NCBI RefSeq assembly: GCF_003285015.1
Contig: NZ_QMFB01000022.1
Location: 83,178 to 147,177, forward strand
DNA: 64,000 nucleotides
From: Paenibacillus contaminans
Lineage (GTDB): Bacteria > Bacillota > Bacilli > Paenibacillales > NBRC-103111
Reading direction: 5' to 3'
In this document: one piece after another, positions 50,881 to 59,988 of the stretch
Position numbering within the stretch: the stretch's first letter is position 1
How the letters are laid out: each line of letters opens with the position of its first letter
Translations under genes and position numbers: made by a program
Notes under the pieces: generated by a model
The model's input: only the letters and a program-made list of their open reading frames with translations
Databases searched by the model: none
Told to the model about the DNA's origin: nothing

Positions 50881-53109
50881 TTAGCCTTCCGCCGATATTT
50901 TCCTAAACTCGCCGGGCGTAAGTCCCGTCGTTTTCTTGAACGCTCGAATAAACGAAATGGCGTGAACATAACCGACCTTGGCCGATATGCTCTGCACAGT
51001 GTCTTGCGTATCCCTCAGCAGCTGCTTCGCTTTTTCGACCCGGGTTGCGATCAAATAATCCGTAATATTGACCCCGATCTCTTCCTTGAAAATCCGGCTC
51101 AAAAAACTGGGGTTTATTTGAAAACGATCGCCCAGCTCCGTTAACGACATATCGGGATCCTCATATCGCTCGTCCAAATAGCTCCTGACTTTGTAGATCA
51201 ATGCCGTTTGGGAATTTCCGTCTTTTCGTTTATTCATTGCTTCGAATATTTCATTCATTTCTTTATAAAAAGATTGGTACAGCTCCCTCTCCGTCTCCAC
51301 CGGCTCCATCATTTCATTCAAACGGCCAAGTCCGTTCTTCCAAATGGTTTTAAGATCGGATGACGTCTCTCCCATTTCACGGTCAACGGAAAACAAGACG
51401 AGGTTGAGCATGTTGAGCACGTTATCTTTGGAGGCATTCGATTCCGTAGTCTGATGGACGAATTCGTCGAGTATGCCCGACCACCGGGGATCTCCCTGCC
51501 GGAACGTCTGGGCGATCGCCCGCAGCGTCTGCGGCTGGACGACCAATTCCTCTTCGTTTATGTGATGGATGCTTTCCGAGACGATTACCCGGTTGCTGCC
51601 TAACTTGAATTTCATTTTGACCGATTTCAAGGCGGATTCGTAGGAATCGGCGATATCCTCAATCTCTTGCACCGGCATTCCGACCCCGATGGTGATTGTG
51701 AAATCCAAATTTTCGCGTACCCAGTCGGATATTTCCTGCGAAATAACTTCCGCCTTCGAATCCAACTTTTTGCAGCGAAACAAAACGGCCATTTGATTCC
51801 CCTGCAGCCATTCCGCCCATATCTGCATGTCATGCTTTTGCGAAACTTCCCGGAATACGCATTCGACCGCATATTTCAACAAATATTGGTCTCTTTTATT
51901 GTACGTCGCCGCAAATTTGGCGTAGTGGTCGATTTCAACCAAAGCGATGCAAGAAGGGTACCGTTCTTCCGCCATTCCGGCGATCCATTCATCGTTTCGG
52001 TCCGCATTTCCTTCAAGCAGTTCAAGAAGCAATTTCCTTTGACGATACTTCTTATTTTCTTCTCTATGGAGCTGCTGATAATCGAACTGGTCTATCAGTT
52101 GATCGATCGCGGCTTCGATCACGTCAAATTCGCCGTGCTTTTCATTTCCGAGGAGCTTCAGCCTTTTTTGCGCTTTGAATTGCTCCAGCCGGCCTGTCAA
52201 CGCTTCGATCGGCTTGTAGTTTCTTCGGGTAACGACGTATATCCAATAGGCGCCGAAAGCGATGGCGAACACCCATGACGCGAAGCAAATATAGAAAATG
52301 GCCGAACTGAAGCCGTAAACCTTGTCATTGTTGATGGAGCTATGCATACTCCACCCTGTATATTCTGACGAAACGACAAAAGAATGGCGGTTTTTCTCTA
52401 TCTTCCCTGCCGCATCGGCGGTTTCTCGAATGGAAGCGATGGATGCGTTGTTCATATCGACGAAGTCCAGAAGACTGTACTGGGCGTTGGCCATCTGCTC
52501 GATCATCGACTGAATGGCATAAGGACGGACATTTACTACTATCAGTCCTTGTCCTCCGGATATCGTCGGGACTTTACTTGTCAGCGTCACGACTTTGCGG
52601 ATTATTTTTTCATTCGAGTACACGTTTATTTCCGAAACTTCCCGTAAATCGGACCACTTCGACTTGGGCGGATTGCGCAATGTCTGCATAAGGAATTCTT
52701 TGTCCGGAAATTGCTCCAAGGAAATCCTTTCGTCACGGGTTAACACGATATTATCTCGATAACGGTACAAGTAAAGCGAATCGATCAAAGGCGTCGCATG
52801 GATGATATTACGGATTCGGTCGCTCATTTCGAGAGAATCCAAATACTTATTCGTCTCCTTGGCGGGATCGAAAAATTTATCGAAGGCTACGTTGTTAAGG
52901 ATCTCCTTCAAAATCAATTGATCGATAGAGCGCAGCGCATCGTCGACGCTCGACAGCATCTGCTTCGTCGCAACCTCATTTACCCGCTTGGCTTCATTCC
53001 CGATCGTCAAACGTACGGAAACGATGGAAATGATTACGACGACGGATGAAGCTATAAAAAAGACGGGAAGATAGGAAAAAAGCAGCCGATAGTACCATTG
53101 TTTACGCAT
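50881..53109 (-). CDS. Membrane Cache-AraC one-component regulator
   Basis: 742 aa, same architecture as 38177-40483: membrane segments at about 10-35 and 272-295, an extracellular Cache-like region, a middle domain, and a C-terminal AraC domain (SLTELGDRFQINPSFLSRIF; VQSISAKVGYVHAISFIRAF). AAAGGTG precedes the ATG. Presumed activator of the importer operon that follows. MITE copy C lies 99 bp upstream of its start, in or next to its promoter. Confidence 0.93.
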   Translation of the reverse strand: MRKQWYYRLLFSYLPVFFIASSVVVIISIVSVRLTIGNEAKRVNEVATKQMLSSVDDALRSIDQLILKEILNNVAFDKFFDPAKETNKYLDSLEMSDRIRNIIHATPLIDSLYLYRYRDNIVLTRDERISLEQFPDKEFLMQTLRNPPKSKWSDLREVSEINVYSNEKIIRKVVTLTSKVPTISGGQGLIVVNVRPYAIQSMIEQMANAQYSLLDFVDMNNASIASIRETADAAGKIEKNRHSFVVSSEYTGWSMHSSINNDKVYGFSSAIFYICFASWVFAIAFGAYWIYVVTRRNYKPIEALTGRLEQFKAQKRLKLLGNEKHGEFDVIEAAIDQLIDQFDYQQLHREENKKYRQRKLLLELLEGNADRNDEWIAGMAEERYPSCIALVEIDHYAKFAATYNKRDQYLLKYAVECVFREVSQKHDMQIWAEWLQGNQMAVLFRCKKLDSKAEVISQEISDWVRENLDFTITIGVGMPVQEIEDIADSYESALKSVKMKFKLGSNRVIVSESIHHINEEELVVQPQTLRAIAQTFRQGDPRWSGILDEFVHQTTESNASKDNVLNMLNLVLFSVDREMGETSSDLKTIWKNGLGRLNEMMEPVETERELYQSFYKEMNEIFEAMNKRKDGNSQTALIYKVRSYLDERYEDPDMSLTELGDRFQINPSFLSRIFKEEIGVNITDYLIATRVEKAKQLLRDTQDTVQSISAKVGYVHAISFIRAFKKTTGLTPGEFRKISAEG

Positions 53110-53207
53110 TCGAACGCACCTTTTTCCGATAGTGGTTGTTCAAAAAGTCATCTTATGTTTTGAACACGCAAGGATAGCAGCCGAAGGGGAAGCGGCATCG
53201 TCCGCTA

Positions 53208-53459
53208 GGGCGTGTCTGGAAACTCCGAGGGTAGCAGATTTTGCTGAATTTTCGTTCCTCCATTAGCAAGGTTAGCTACGCTTTACCTTGCTGATTCCGC
53301 TACGGTAAACGCCACCGCCCAAAGATGGGCTGAATCGTTTATCCTGGCATGCAAGGCGCGTTTGGGAAGGCGTACCGGGGGTCGGCCTGCGCAAACGGAA
53401 CGAAGCAGGGGGCGAAAAGGCAGTGAAGGATGCCCGTGAGTGGGTTTTCAGACACGCCC
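53208..53459 (+). mobile_element. MITE copy C, 252 bp
   Basis: Inverted ends GGGCGTGTCTGGAAACTC and GGGTTTTCAGACACGCCC, flanked by TA on both sides (53206-53207 and 53460-53461). Same orientation as copy B. It sits between the aldolase terminator and the sensor gene. Confidence 0.88.
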
Positions 53460-53469
53460 TAGACAAGAA

Positions 53470-53490
53470 TAGCACACCTGCGGTGTGCTA
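53470..53490 (-). terminator. Terminator of the aldolase operon
   Basis: Perfect 9-bp stem TAGCACACC-TGC-GGTGTGCTA, followed leftward by TTCTTGT. Confidence 0.65.
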
Positions 53491-53499
53491 CGGGAACTA

Positions 53500-54411
53500 T
53501 CAACGTGTCATAAATGTTTCCAAATAGTCGATCCGCTCCGCAAACAGCCGTATTTGCAGCCGTTCTTCCTCCGTCAGCTGTTGAATCGGTTTTCTCGGCA
53601 GTCCGACCTCTATTCCTTGCAGCTTCAAAATTTCCCTTTCGAACGCGATGAAATCGTAGTTTACCAATTCGGCGATGACGCGGTTCGCTTTCGCTTGCAG
53701 CACGCGGGCTTCGTCCAGCTTCCCCTCCTGGAATTTCCGGTAAAGCTCGACGAATAATTCCGGCATAATATTGTACGTACTCCCGATCGCGCCGCAGCAG
53801 CCGACGGCGAGCCCCGCCAGCAAGCATTCGTCCGGCCCGTTGAACACGCGAAAGTCCGGTCCGCATGCTTCCAGCAGCTGCTGAAGCTCGAACGTGTCTT
53901 TGGACGTAAACTTGACTCCTACAATGTTGTTCTCCTTCGAAAGCTCCTCGTAGAAACGCACTGTCGATTGCACGCCCGTCATTGCCGGAAAATGATAGAT
54001 GATGAGCGGAATGTCCGCTGCGTTCGCGATGTCGAGATAATGACCGCGAACTTGCTCTTGACCATGCTTATAATAAAAAGGCGCTACAGACGATACCGCG
54101 TCTGCACCAGCGCGCGCGGCATGCTTCGTCAGCTTTATGCAGGTGGCCGTATCCATCGCTCCGACGTGGGCAATAACGGGTACGCTTCCTTGTACCTCGT
54201 CCGCAACGATCTCGAGAAACCGTTCGCGTTCGCTTGCGGACTGCAGAAAGCCTTCCCCGGTACTGCCGCTTAAGTAAAAGCCGTCTACCTGTTTTTGCAG
54301 CAGATGACGGACGAGCTTACGGGTCGCCGGTTCGCTGATCTCCCCCATGTCGTCGTAAGGCGTAATCAATGCGGGAATAATCCCTTTGAATTTGTCCAAT
54401 GCCCATGCCAT
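53500..54411 (-). CDS. DapA/NanA-family class I aldolase
   Basis: 303 aa from the ATG (MAWALDKFKGIIPALITPYD); upstream in-frame sequence to 54633 has no domain. TIM barrel of the DHDPS/N-acetylneuraminate lyase superfamily: LSGSTGEGFL, the Tyr of LIIYHFPAMTG and the Schiff-base Lys of GVKFTSKD. Because it lies far from lysine genes, beside an RraA-type aldolase and near a sialidase-like gene, a catabolic lyase (sialic or other 2-keto acid) is more likely than DapA. Confidence 0.88.
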   Translation of the reverse strand: MAWALDKFKGIIPALITPYDDMGEISEPATRKLVRHLLQKQVDGFYLSGSTGEGFLQSASERERFLEIVADEVQGSVPVIAHVGAMDTATCIKLTKHAARAGADAVSSVAPFYYKHGQEQVRGHYLDIANAADIPLIIYHFPAMTGVQSTVRFYEELSKENNIVGVKFTSKDTFELQQLLEACGPDFRVFNGPDECLLAGLAVGCCGAIGSTYNIMPELFVELYRKFQEGKLDEARVLQAKANRVIAELVNYDFIAFEREILKLQGIEVGLPRKPIQQLTEEERLQIRLFAERIDYLETFMTR

Positions 54412-54493
54412 ATTTCCGCCACTCCTGTCGCGATCCCGCCTGAAGAAGACGGGGTGATTTTGTCTATAGATGTTCAGTCCGGGAGCTCCGATT

Positions 54494-55246
54494 TTACCAC
54501 TCGCCGGAATTACCGTACTTCCGCTTAACTTGAATGCCGAATTGACCGGCCGCATGATCGATTGCCTGAAGAAGCTCCAATGCCGGCTTGCCCGATGATC
54601 CTCTGGCTGCAGGTATAAGCGTTTCGCATTCATTGTCGTCCATGAACCGCGCGGCCTCCAGCAAACGCATCTCGTCTTCCTTCGGAATCGTTATAAAACC
54701 GTGTTTGTCCGCATGAATAAGCTGACCCGGCTTAACGGCGCAGCCGAATACTTCAACCTCGCAATTCCAGCGGACCGGCGCGCTGTATGCGTGACCGACG
54801 CATAATCTGCGGGCCAAAGCCTTGAAGCCGGCATTGGTCATTTCCTCGACATCGCGGATCCCGCCGTCCGTGATTGTGCCGATGCAGCCCAGTGCACGAT
54901 GAATATTGCTATTCACCTCTCCCCAAAATGCGCCGATCACTCTAGGGGCATCCAAATCCTGTACAACGACGATTTTGGGCCCGGGTATGCCGGCAACATA
55001 TTCGCGATATTCATTCCACGCATTCGGATTAGTTTTCGGGTGGGAGGAGTTGCTCGGTTCGATTTGCACGGTTACGGCATAACCGATCATCGCCCCCATC
55101 TGCGGCATATAATCCCGCGTCTCCTCCATATTGAATCCTTGCGTAATGTCATGCTTCGTTATCGCTTCCCATCCATTGTAAATAGTCGGCGTATTCCATC
55201 TTTTCAACTTAAGCAGCTCGCTGTGAGCCAGGCGCTGTTCGCTCAT
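54494..55246 (-). CDS. RraA-family aldolase-like protein
   Basis: 250 aa. RraA/HMG-aldolase fold with the signature GCIGTITDGGIRDVEEM and a VEVFGCAVKPGQLIHADKHG block (metal/pyruvate site). It is longer than RraA proper, like 4-hydroxy-4-methyl-2-oxoglutarate or 4-carboxy-4-hydroxy-2-oxoadipate aldolases. The DapA/NanA-type gene follows 82 bp downstream, so both probably cleave 2-keto acids from one pathway. The ribosome site (GGGAG, 13-nt spacing) is poor. Confidence 0.85.
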   Translation of the reverse strand: MSEQRLAHSELLKLKRWNTPTIYNGWEAITKHDITQGFNMEETRDYMPQMGAMIGYAVTVQIEPSNSSHPKTNPNAWNEYREYVAGIPGPKIVVVQDLDAPRVIGAFWGEVNSNIHRALGCIGTITDGGIRDVEEMTNAGFKALARRLCVGHAYSAPVRWNCEVEVFGCAVKPGQLIHADKHGFITIPKEDEMRLLEAARFMDDNECETLIPAARGSSGKPALELLQAIDHAAGQFGIQVKRKYGNSGEW

Positions 55247-55338
55247 TGCCGATACCCGCTCCCTTCTTTTGCATATCTATATAATCAGCACAAAAGATTC
55301 AGAAGGCACGTTCCCCTGCACAAGAACATACATGGCCT

Positions 55339-55455
55339 GCTTCAAACATCTTGTTTTGCGTTTCCTCTATTGGATAGGCCTTCGGATTGTCGAAACGCAA
55401 AGCCAAAACTCGCCTGCCATGGTTGTTTCTTGCTCCGTTTCACTACGCCTTTCCA
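55339..55455. repeat. Dispersed inverted-repeat element, copy B
   Basis: Related to 15128-15233; here the arms are GTTTTGCGTTTC and GAAACGCAAAGCCAAAAC. It lies between the RraA gene and the divergent AraC gene. A TATACT -10 candidate at 55542-55547 lies upstream of the latter; no other feature is seen in 55247-55618. Confidence 0.6.
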
Positions 55456-55618
55456 TGTTATTTGTGCCGAATATATAGATCATAGCCGCGTTTTTCTTCG
55501 GATACGTTCCAGATTTTCTCGATTCCTCTCATTTTTTTCGATATACTGAAATAACCCCTTCGTTAAGAAGGCTTAGCGAGGAACCCCGGAACGTATAAAA
55601 GATTATGGGGGTACGATC

Positions 55619-56497
55619 ATGCCATCCGTCATCCCTTCCGTGCTCACGGATTACCCGAACAAAGACCGTTTTCCTTTCTATCTCGTCAAAAAAGTGAATA
55701 ACAAGGTGCCGCCTCATCGGCACGACTTCCTGGAGCTCGGTCTAGTCGTCGAAGGACGCGGAAGCGAAATGGTTAACGGGACGCTGCACGCTTTGGAGCC
55801 GGGAACGATAACCTTTCTGCTCCCTTATCAGATTCATGAGCTTCAGGCGGCAAAAGATTCGCAGCTTCTGCTGTACGTTTGCAATTTCGATATGGGGCTG
55901 CTGCTGAATGCGCCGTATCGTGAATTCGGGCAGTGCTTGCTGCGTGAGGACGAGGGTGAAACGGCGCCTTTTGTCCAGCTTCATCCCGAACAATTCCGCG
56001 AAATGCTTGGTTTATTCGACCGGATGCAGACGGAATACAATCGGAATGAACGGTGGAAGCCGCTTGTTTTGACATCCATGCTGTTCGAGATACTCGCTTT
56101 GTTCGACCGCATACGCTGCCGCCAAAATCAATCCGCTGCTGCCGGCCGGAGCCCGAACGACTCCGCGATTTGGGAAATCATCCACTACATTCACCAGCAT
56201 TACCGGGAACCGTTGACGCTTGCCGAGCTTGCGAAGCTGTTTCACTTCAGCGTGCCGAATTTAAGCATGCTGCTGAAGCGCCATCTCGGGACCAGCTTCA
56301 TCGAATTCATTCATGAGCTGCGAATACGCCAAGCATGCAGCCTGCTCCAATCCAGTCACATGGCGATTACCGATATTGCGCTGGAAGTCGGCTTCCGTTC
56401 GTTCGCAAGCTTCTCCCGCGTGTTCAACCATCAGAAAGGCGTCTCCCCCTCCGTATACCGGAAAAAATGGAGCGAGAGGCCGCAAGCCGACCTGTAA
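55619..56497 (+). CDS. AraC-family regulator with cupin sensor
   Basis: 292 aa: cupin (PPHRHDFLELGLVVEGRG) and C-terminal AraC domain (TLAELAKLFHFSVPNLSMLL; ITDIALEVGFRSFASFSRVF). GGGGGT precedes the ATG. Divergent from the RraA-aldolase operon and convergent with the third importer; the aldolase operon is its likelier target. Confidence 0.93.
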   Translation: MPSVIPSVLTDYPNKDRFPFYLVKKVNNKVPPHRHDFLELGLVVEGRGSEMVNGTLHALEPGTITFLLPYQIHELQAAKDSQLLLYVCNFDMGLLLNAPYREFGQCLLREDEGETAPFVQLHPEQFREMLGLFDRMQTEYNRNERWKPLVLTSMLFEILALFDRIRCRQNQSAAAGRSPNDSAIWEIIHYIHQHYREPLTLAELAKLFHFSVPNLSMLLKRHLGTSFIEFIHELRIRQACSLLQSSHMAITDIALEVGFRSFASFSRVFNHQKGVSPSVYRKKWSERPQADL

Positions 56498-56604
56498 CGG
56501 CAGGATTCTTATCCGCATGCGATCGACCGGCCTGACGTCCCCGCCATCATGCGGCGAAACACCGTGCGCCTGGAGCTGCGCGGCATACCGGAGCAGCGCG
56601 ATCC

Positions 56605-57444
56605 TTACCCTTTCACGCTGCCGGCGGTCAAGCCCTCCACGAGAAATTTCTGAATGATCGAAAACAATACGATGATCGGCAGCACAATAATGACGCCGCT
56701 CGCCAAAATCCCGCCCCAATTCGTTTGGCCCATGCTGTCCATGACCTCGGCGATGCCGACCTGGACCGTCTTGGCGTCCAGCGAATTGGTGAAGATGAGC
56801 GAGTACTGATAATCGTTCCATCCCAGAATAAAGCTGTACAAGCAAACCGCCACCAGTCCCGGCATCGCAAGCGGCACGATGATGCGGCTTAACGTCTGGA
56901 ATTTCGTCGCGCCGTCGATCAGAGCCGCCTCTTCGAGATCGATCGGGATGACCTTGAAAAATCCGCTCATGATCCATACCCCGACCGGTATCGTCATCGT
57001 GCCGTATATAAGCACCAGCAGCGTCTTCGTATTTAACAGCGCGAGAGCCGATGCGACCTTGTACCAAGGAATCATAATGATCGGCCCTTGAATCATTTGC
57101 GCCAATACAAGCAGCGCGAGAATCAGGCCGATGCCGGGCACCCGGTATCTGGCCAAGCCATATCCGCTGATACAGGCGATTATTCCGGTAAGCAGGGCGG
57201 TGACGGAGCAGGCAATCGCGGAGTTGGCCAGCAGCTTGCCCAGCTGCATCCCGCTTTTGCCCAGCGCCCATGCGTAATGTTCAAATGTAAGAGGGTCGAT
57301 GATCCATGTCGGCGTCGCCGCGAAGATGGCTTCCTTCTCCTTAAACGTCGTATCCAGCAGCCACATAAAAGGGAGCAGCGTAAACGCCATCAATACGAAT
57401 AGACTTGCGTATTTCCAAGTTCTCGCCCAGTTGGTTTCTTTCAT
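56605..57444 (-). CDS. Sugar ABC permease (MalG type)
   Basis: 279 aa, six membrane segments, EAA loop DLEEAALIDGATKFQTLSRI, ending VEGLTAGSVKG as in MalG/UgpE relatives. GAGGTG precedes the ATG, 8 bp after the partner gene. No ATPase gene in the locus. Confidence 0.95.
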   Translation of the reverse strand: MKETNWARTWKYASLFVLMAFTLLPFMWLLDTTFKEKEAIFAATPTWIIDPLTFEHYAWALGKSGMQLGKLLANSAIACSVTALLTGIIACISGYGLARYRVPGIGLILALLVLAQMIQGPIIMIPWYKVASALALLNTKTLLVLIYGTMTIPVGVWIMSGFFKVIPIDLEEAALIDGATKFQTLSRIIVPLAMPGLVAVCLYSFILGWNDYQYSLIFTNSLDAKTVQVGIAEVMDSMGQTNWGGILASGVIIVLPIIVLFSIIQKFLVEGLTAGSVKG

Positions 57445-57452
57445 GGTTCACC

Positions 57453-58355
57453 TCATGTGTTATCTTTGCCGAACAAGCCGGCGTACGCGGCGATAATCGC
57501 CAGCACGAACAGCATCGACAGCGTGCCGACGGCGGCTCCCTTGCCGAGATCCAAATAAACGAATGCTTGCGTGTACAGATATGTAGGCAAAATGCTGGTC
57601 GCATAACCGGGGCCGCCGTTCGTAAGCGCCCAAATCATCTCGAATTTGGTCCAGGAGCCGATGATCGACACCATGCCGGTGACATACATAATCGGCTTCA
57701 GAAGCGGCAGCGTAACGAAGCGGAACCGCTGCCAGGCCGTAGCCCCATCGATATGGGCCGCTTCCTTCATCTCGCCCGATATGCCCTGCAAGCCGGAAAG
57801 CATCATGAGCGTAATGTACGGGAAGCCTTTCCACGTCGAAGTGAGAAGAAGCGCCGGCCATACCCAGAAGGCGTCGCCTAACCAAACGATGTTGTCCTGA
57901 AGCACATGCAGCAGCTTCAAATATTCGTTCATCAGTCCGTATTGCCCGTCATAAATCCACTTCCATACGATGCCGACGATGACGACCGGCGAAACCCAGG
58001 GAACCATAAGGAGCCCGCGCCACAATCCCCTCAGCCGCAGCTTCCGGTTCAGAAGCACCGCGGCCGGTACGGCGAGCAAGAACTGAAGGATCATGGAGCC
58101 GAATACCCATAGTATGCTGTTGCGGAAAATACTCCAGAAATGATCGTCCGCCGTCAGCAAATCCTTGTAGTTGCCGAGTCCCGCGAATGTCATCCCCTTG
58201 CCGTGCAGCAGCGAGTAATCGAAAAAGCTGAGCCGGATCGTTTCAAACAGCGGATAAAATTGAAAAATAACGATGTATAACACAACTGGCGACAGCAGCA
58301 AATAGCCGAAAGTCATCTGTTTGCGCTGCGTCCGGGTAAAGGTTGCGCTTTTCAC
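57453..58355 (-). CDS. Sugar ABC permease (MalF/UgpA type)
   Basis: 300 aa from a GTG start preceded by GGGAGG; an ATG at 58415 in frame is poorly placed. Six membrane segments, EAA loop MKEAAHIDGATAWQRFRFVT. Partner of the MalG-type permease. Confidence 0.94.
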   Translation of the reverse strand: MKSATFTRTQRKQMTFGYLLLSPVVLYIVIFQFYPLFETIRLSFFDYSLLHGKGMTFAGLGNYKDLLTADDHFWSIFRNSILWVFGSMILQFLLAVPAAVLLNRKLRLRGLWRGLLMVPWVSPVVIVGIVWKWIYDGQYGLMNEYLKLLHVLQDNIVWLGDAFWVWPALLLTSTWKGFPYITLMMLSGLQGISGEMKEAAHIDGATAWQRFRFVTLPLLKPIMYVTGMVSIIGSWTKFEMIWALTNGGPGYATSILPTYLYTQAFVYLDLGKGAAVGTLSMLFVLAIIAAYAGLFGKDNT

Positions 58356-58455
58356 TTGCCGTCCTCCCGTCCGAACCGGCGAACGCCGGGAGCGAGCCGG
58401 CTCCAGCTTGTGCAAGCGCAGCTCTTTTCCCTATGGCAATCGCGCGTCGATCGAT

Positions 58456-59805
58456 TTATTTGCTTTTATACTTGTCCTTCACTTTGTCGATGCCGTCCTT
58501 GATCGCCTGATAGGCTTCCTCGGTTGACATTTTATCCAGCAGGTATTTGGCCATCTGCTCCTGGAAGATCGTTTCCATCTCGGGTTGTCCCACGATCGTA
58601 GCCATTTGAACGCCGTTCTTGGCTAAAATGCCGTTCATATCCTGCAAAATACGCTTGTGGCCGTCGATCGATTTAGGGAATACCGCTTCCGCTTTTTTGA
58701 CGATATCGTCCAAGCTGGCGTTTTTGACGGCCGTTACGTTGATCGTGGCGGCCTGCGTCGTGTTGAATTCCGGCGACGACCATTCTTCGATCAGCCTCCA
58801 TACGACTTCTTTATTTTTGCTGCCCTTGAACATGCCGACCCCTACGCTGGATACGGGAGCTTGCGCTTTGTCGCCGGAAGGCCCCTTCGGATAAGCGATC
58901 GCCCGGGTCACCTTAAGAATCTCAGGATTGATGCTGTACGCATTAGCGGAAAAATACGTCCCAGCCGGCGTCATGCCCACTTCTTCGTTACTGAACGCCC
59001 GGAACGCCTCTGGGGCTCCCCAGGTCGTATGCGCTTTCGGCTGGTACGGCTCGAGCTTCTTGAAATGCTCCAGCGTTTCCAGGTACTTCTTCTTCGCCGC
59101 TTCGCTCGTATCGTTAAGCAGCAGCCCGTTGCTGTAGCCGGCCGTGAACGGACCGCGGAAGGCAAAGCGGGCGACGCCGAGCGGATAGCCGTAGCCGTAT
59201 TTGCCGTCCTTCGTCATAAGCTGGGCGGCCTTCTCCACGTCAGCCCACGTTTGAAGCTCCTCCAGCTTCATCCCGGCGTTGTTCAGCATTTTTTCGTTGA
59301 CCATCAGGGTGAAGGAATTGGCCAGACTCGGGATGGAGTAAATGCTGTCGCCGACCATCGAATATTCCAGCGTCCCCGGAAGGAAGTCTTCTTTCTTCAA
59401 AGCGGTTCCCTTCCTGCCGATGTAAGGAGAGAGATCCTCCAAGCCGTTCATCTGCACCAAATTCGTTACGTCCTGCGTCATCGTCATATCCGGAAAATCG
59501 TTCGAGGCAAGCATGACGGACAGCTTCTTCTCCATGTCCTGCCACGACAAGTACATGTATTCGATGTTGACGCCCGGATATTTCTCTTTCATCTTCGATT
59601 TGAACTGCTCGGCCAGCACTTTCTCGGCCTCGGACGTCCCCGGGAAAATAAAGCGGATATCCGCCTTCACCGTCTTCCAGTCCACGGTGCCCAGCGTCGG
59701 TTCCGCCGTCTTTTTCTCTCCCGAGCCGCCGCAGCCCGCCAGCAGCACGCTTAGCGACAAAGCCGCAGCCATCGCGGAAACCCCATATTTTCTGAACCGC
59801 TGCAT
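58456..59805 (-). CDS. Sugar ABC transporter solute-binding lipoprotein
   Basis: 449 aa from an ATG with AAGGAGGGG upstream. Lipobox LLAGC (Cys about residue 25), then a family 1 SBP of normal MalE/UgpB size, unlike the larger LplA-type SBPs elsewhere in the window. Divergent from the YesM/YesN pair, which probably controls it. Ligand unknown. Confidence 0.94.
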   Translation of the reverse strand: MQRFRKYGVSAMAAALSLSVLLAGCGGSGEKKTAEPTLGTVDWKTVKADIRFIFPGTSEAEKVLAEQFKSKMKEKYPGVNIEYMYLSWQDMEKKLSVMLASNDFPDMTMTQDVTNLVQMNGLEDLSPYIGRKGTALKKEDFLPGTLEYSMVGDSIYSIPSLANSFTLMVNEKMLNNAGMKLEELQTWADVEKAAQLMTKDGKYGYGYPLGVARFAFRGPFTAGYSNGLLLNDTSEAAKKKYLETLEHFKKLEPYQPKAHTTWGAPEAFRAFSNEEVGMTPAGTYFSANAYSINPEILKVTRAIAYPKGPSGDKAQAPVSSVGVGMFKGSKNKEVVWRLIEEWSSPEFNTTQAATINVTAVKNASLDDIVKKAEAVFPKSIDGHKRILQDMNGILAKNGVQMATIVGQPEMETIFQEQMAKYLLDKMSTEEAYQAIKDGIDKVKDKYKSK

Positions 59806-59943
59806 CGTTACCCCTCCTTGCGATTTTGGAACAAATTCATCGTAACGGATAAGCGAACGGCGCAACAAGGAGACAATATCAAGATTTGGCGGACTAAATT
59901 TAGAGGATGCCGCGATCCCCTTCCGCCTGTTCCAGCTACGTTT

Positions 59944-59949
59944 TATAAT
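59944..59949 (+). promoter_or_regulatory. -10 element candidate for the YesM/YesN operon
   Basis: TATAAT lies 40 bp before the kinase start; the matching -35 (TTCCGC at 59921, 17-bp spacer) is poor, suggesting an activated promoter. Confidence 0.4.
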
Positions 59950-59988
59950 AAAAGCCAGCCGGAAAATCCCTGTTCACAAGGAGAACTT

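Noticed and set aside
54411..54633. N-terminal extension of the aldolase gene
   Set aside because: The in-frame sequence has no domain and the ATG at 54411 starts directly at the family's N terminus with a usable ribosome site.
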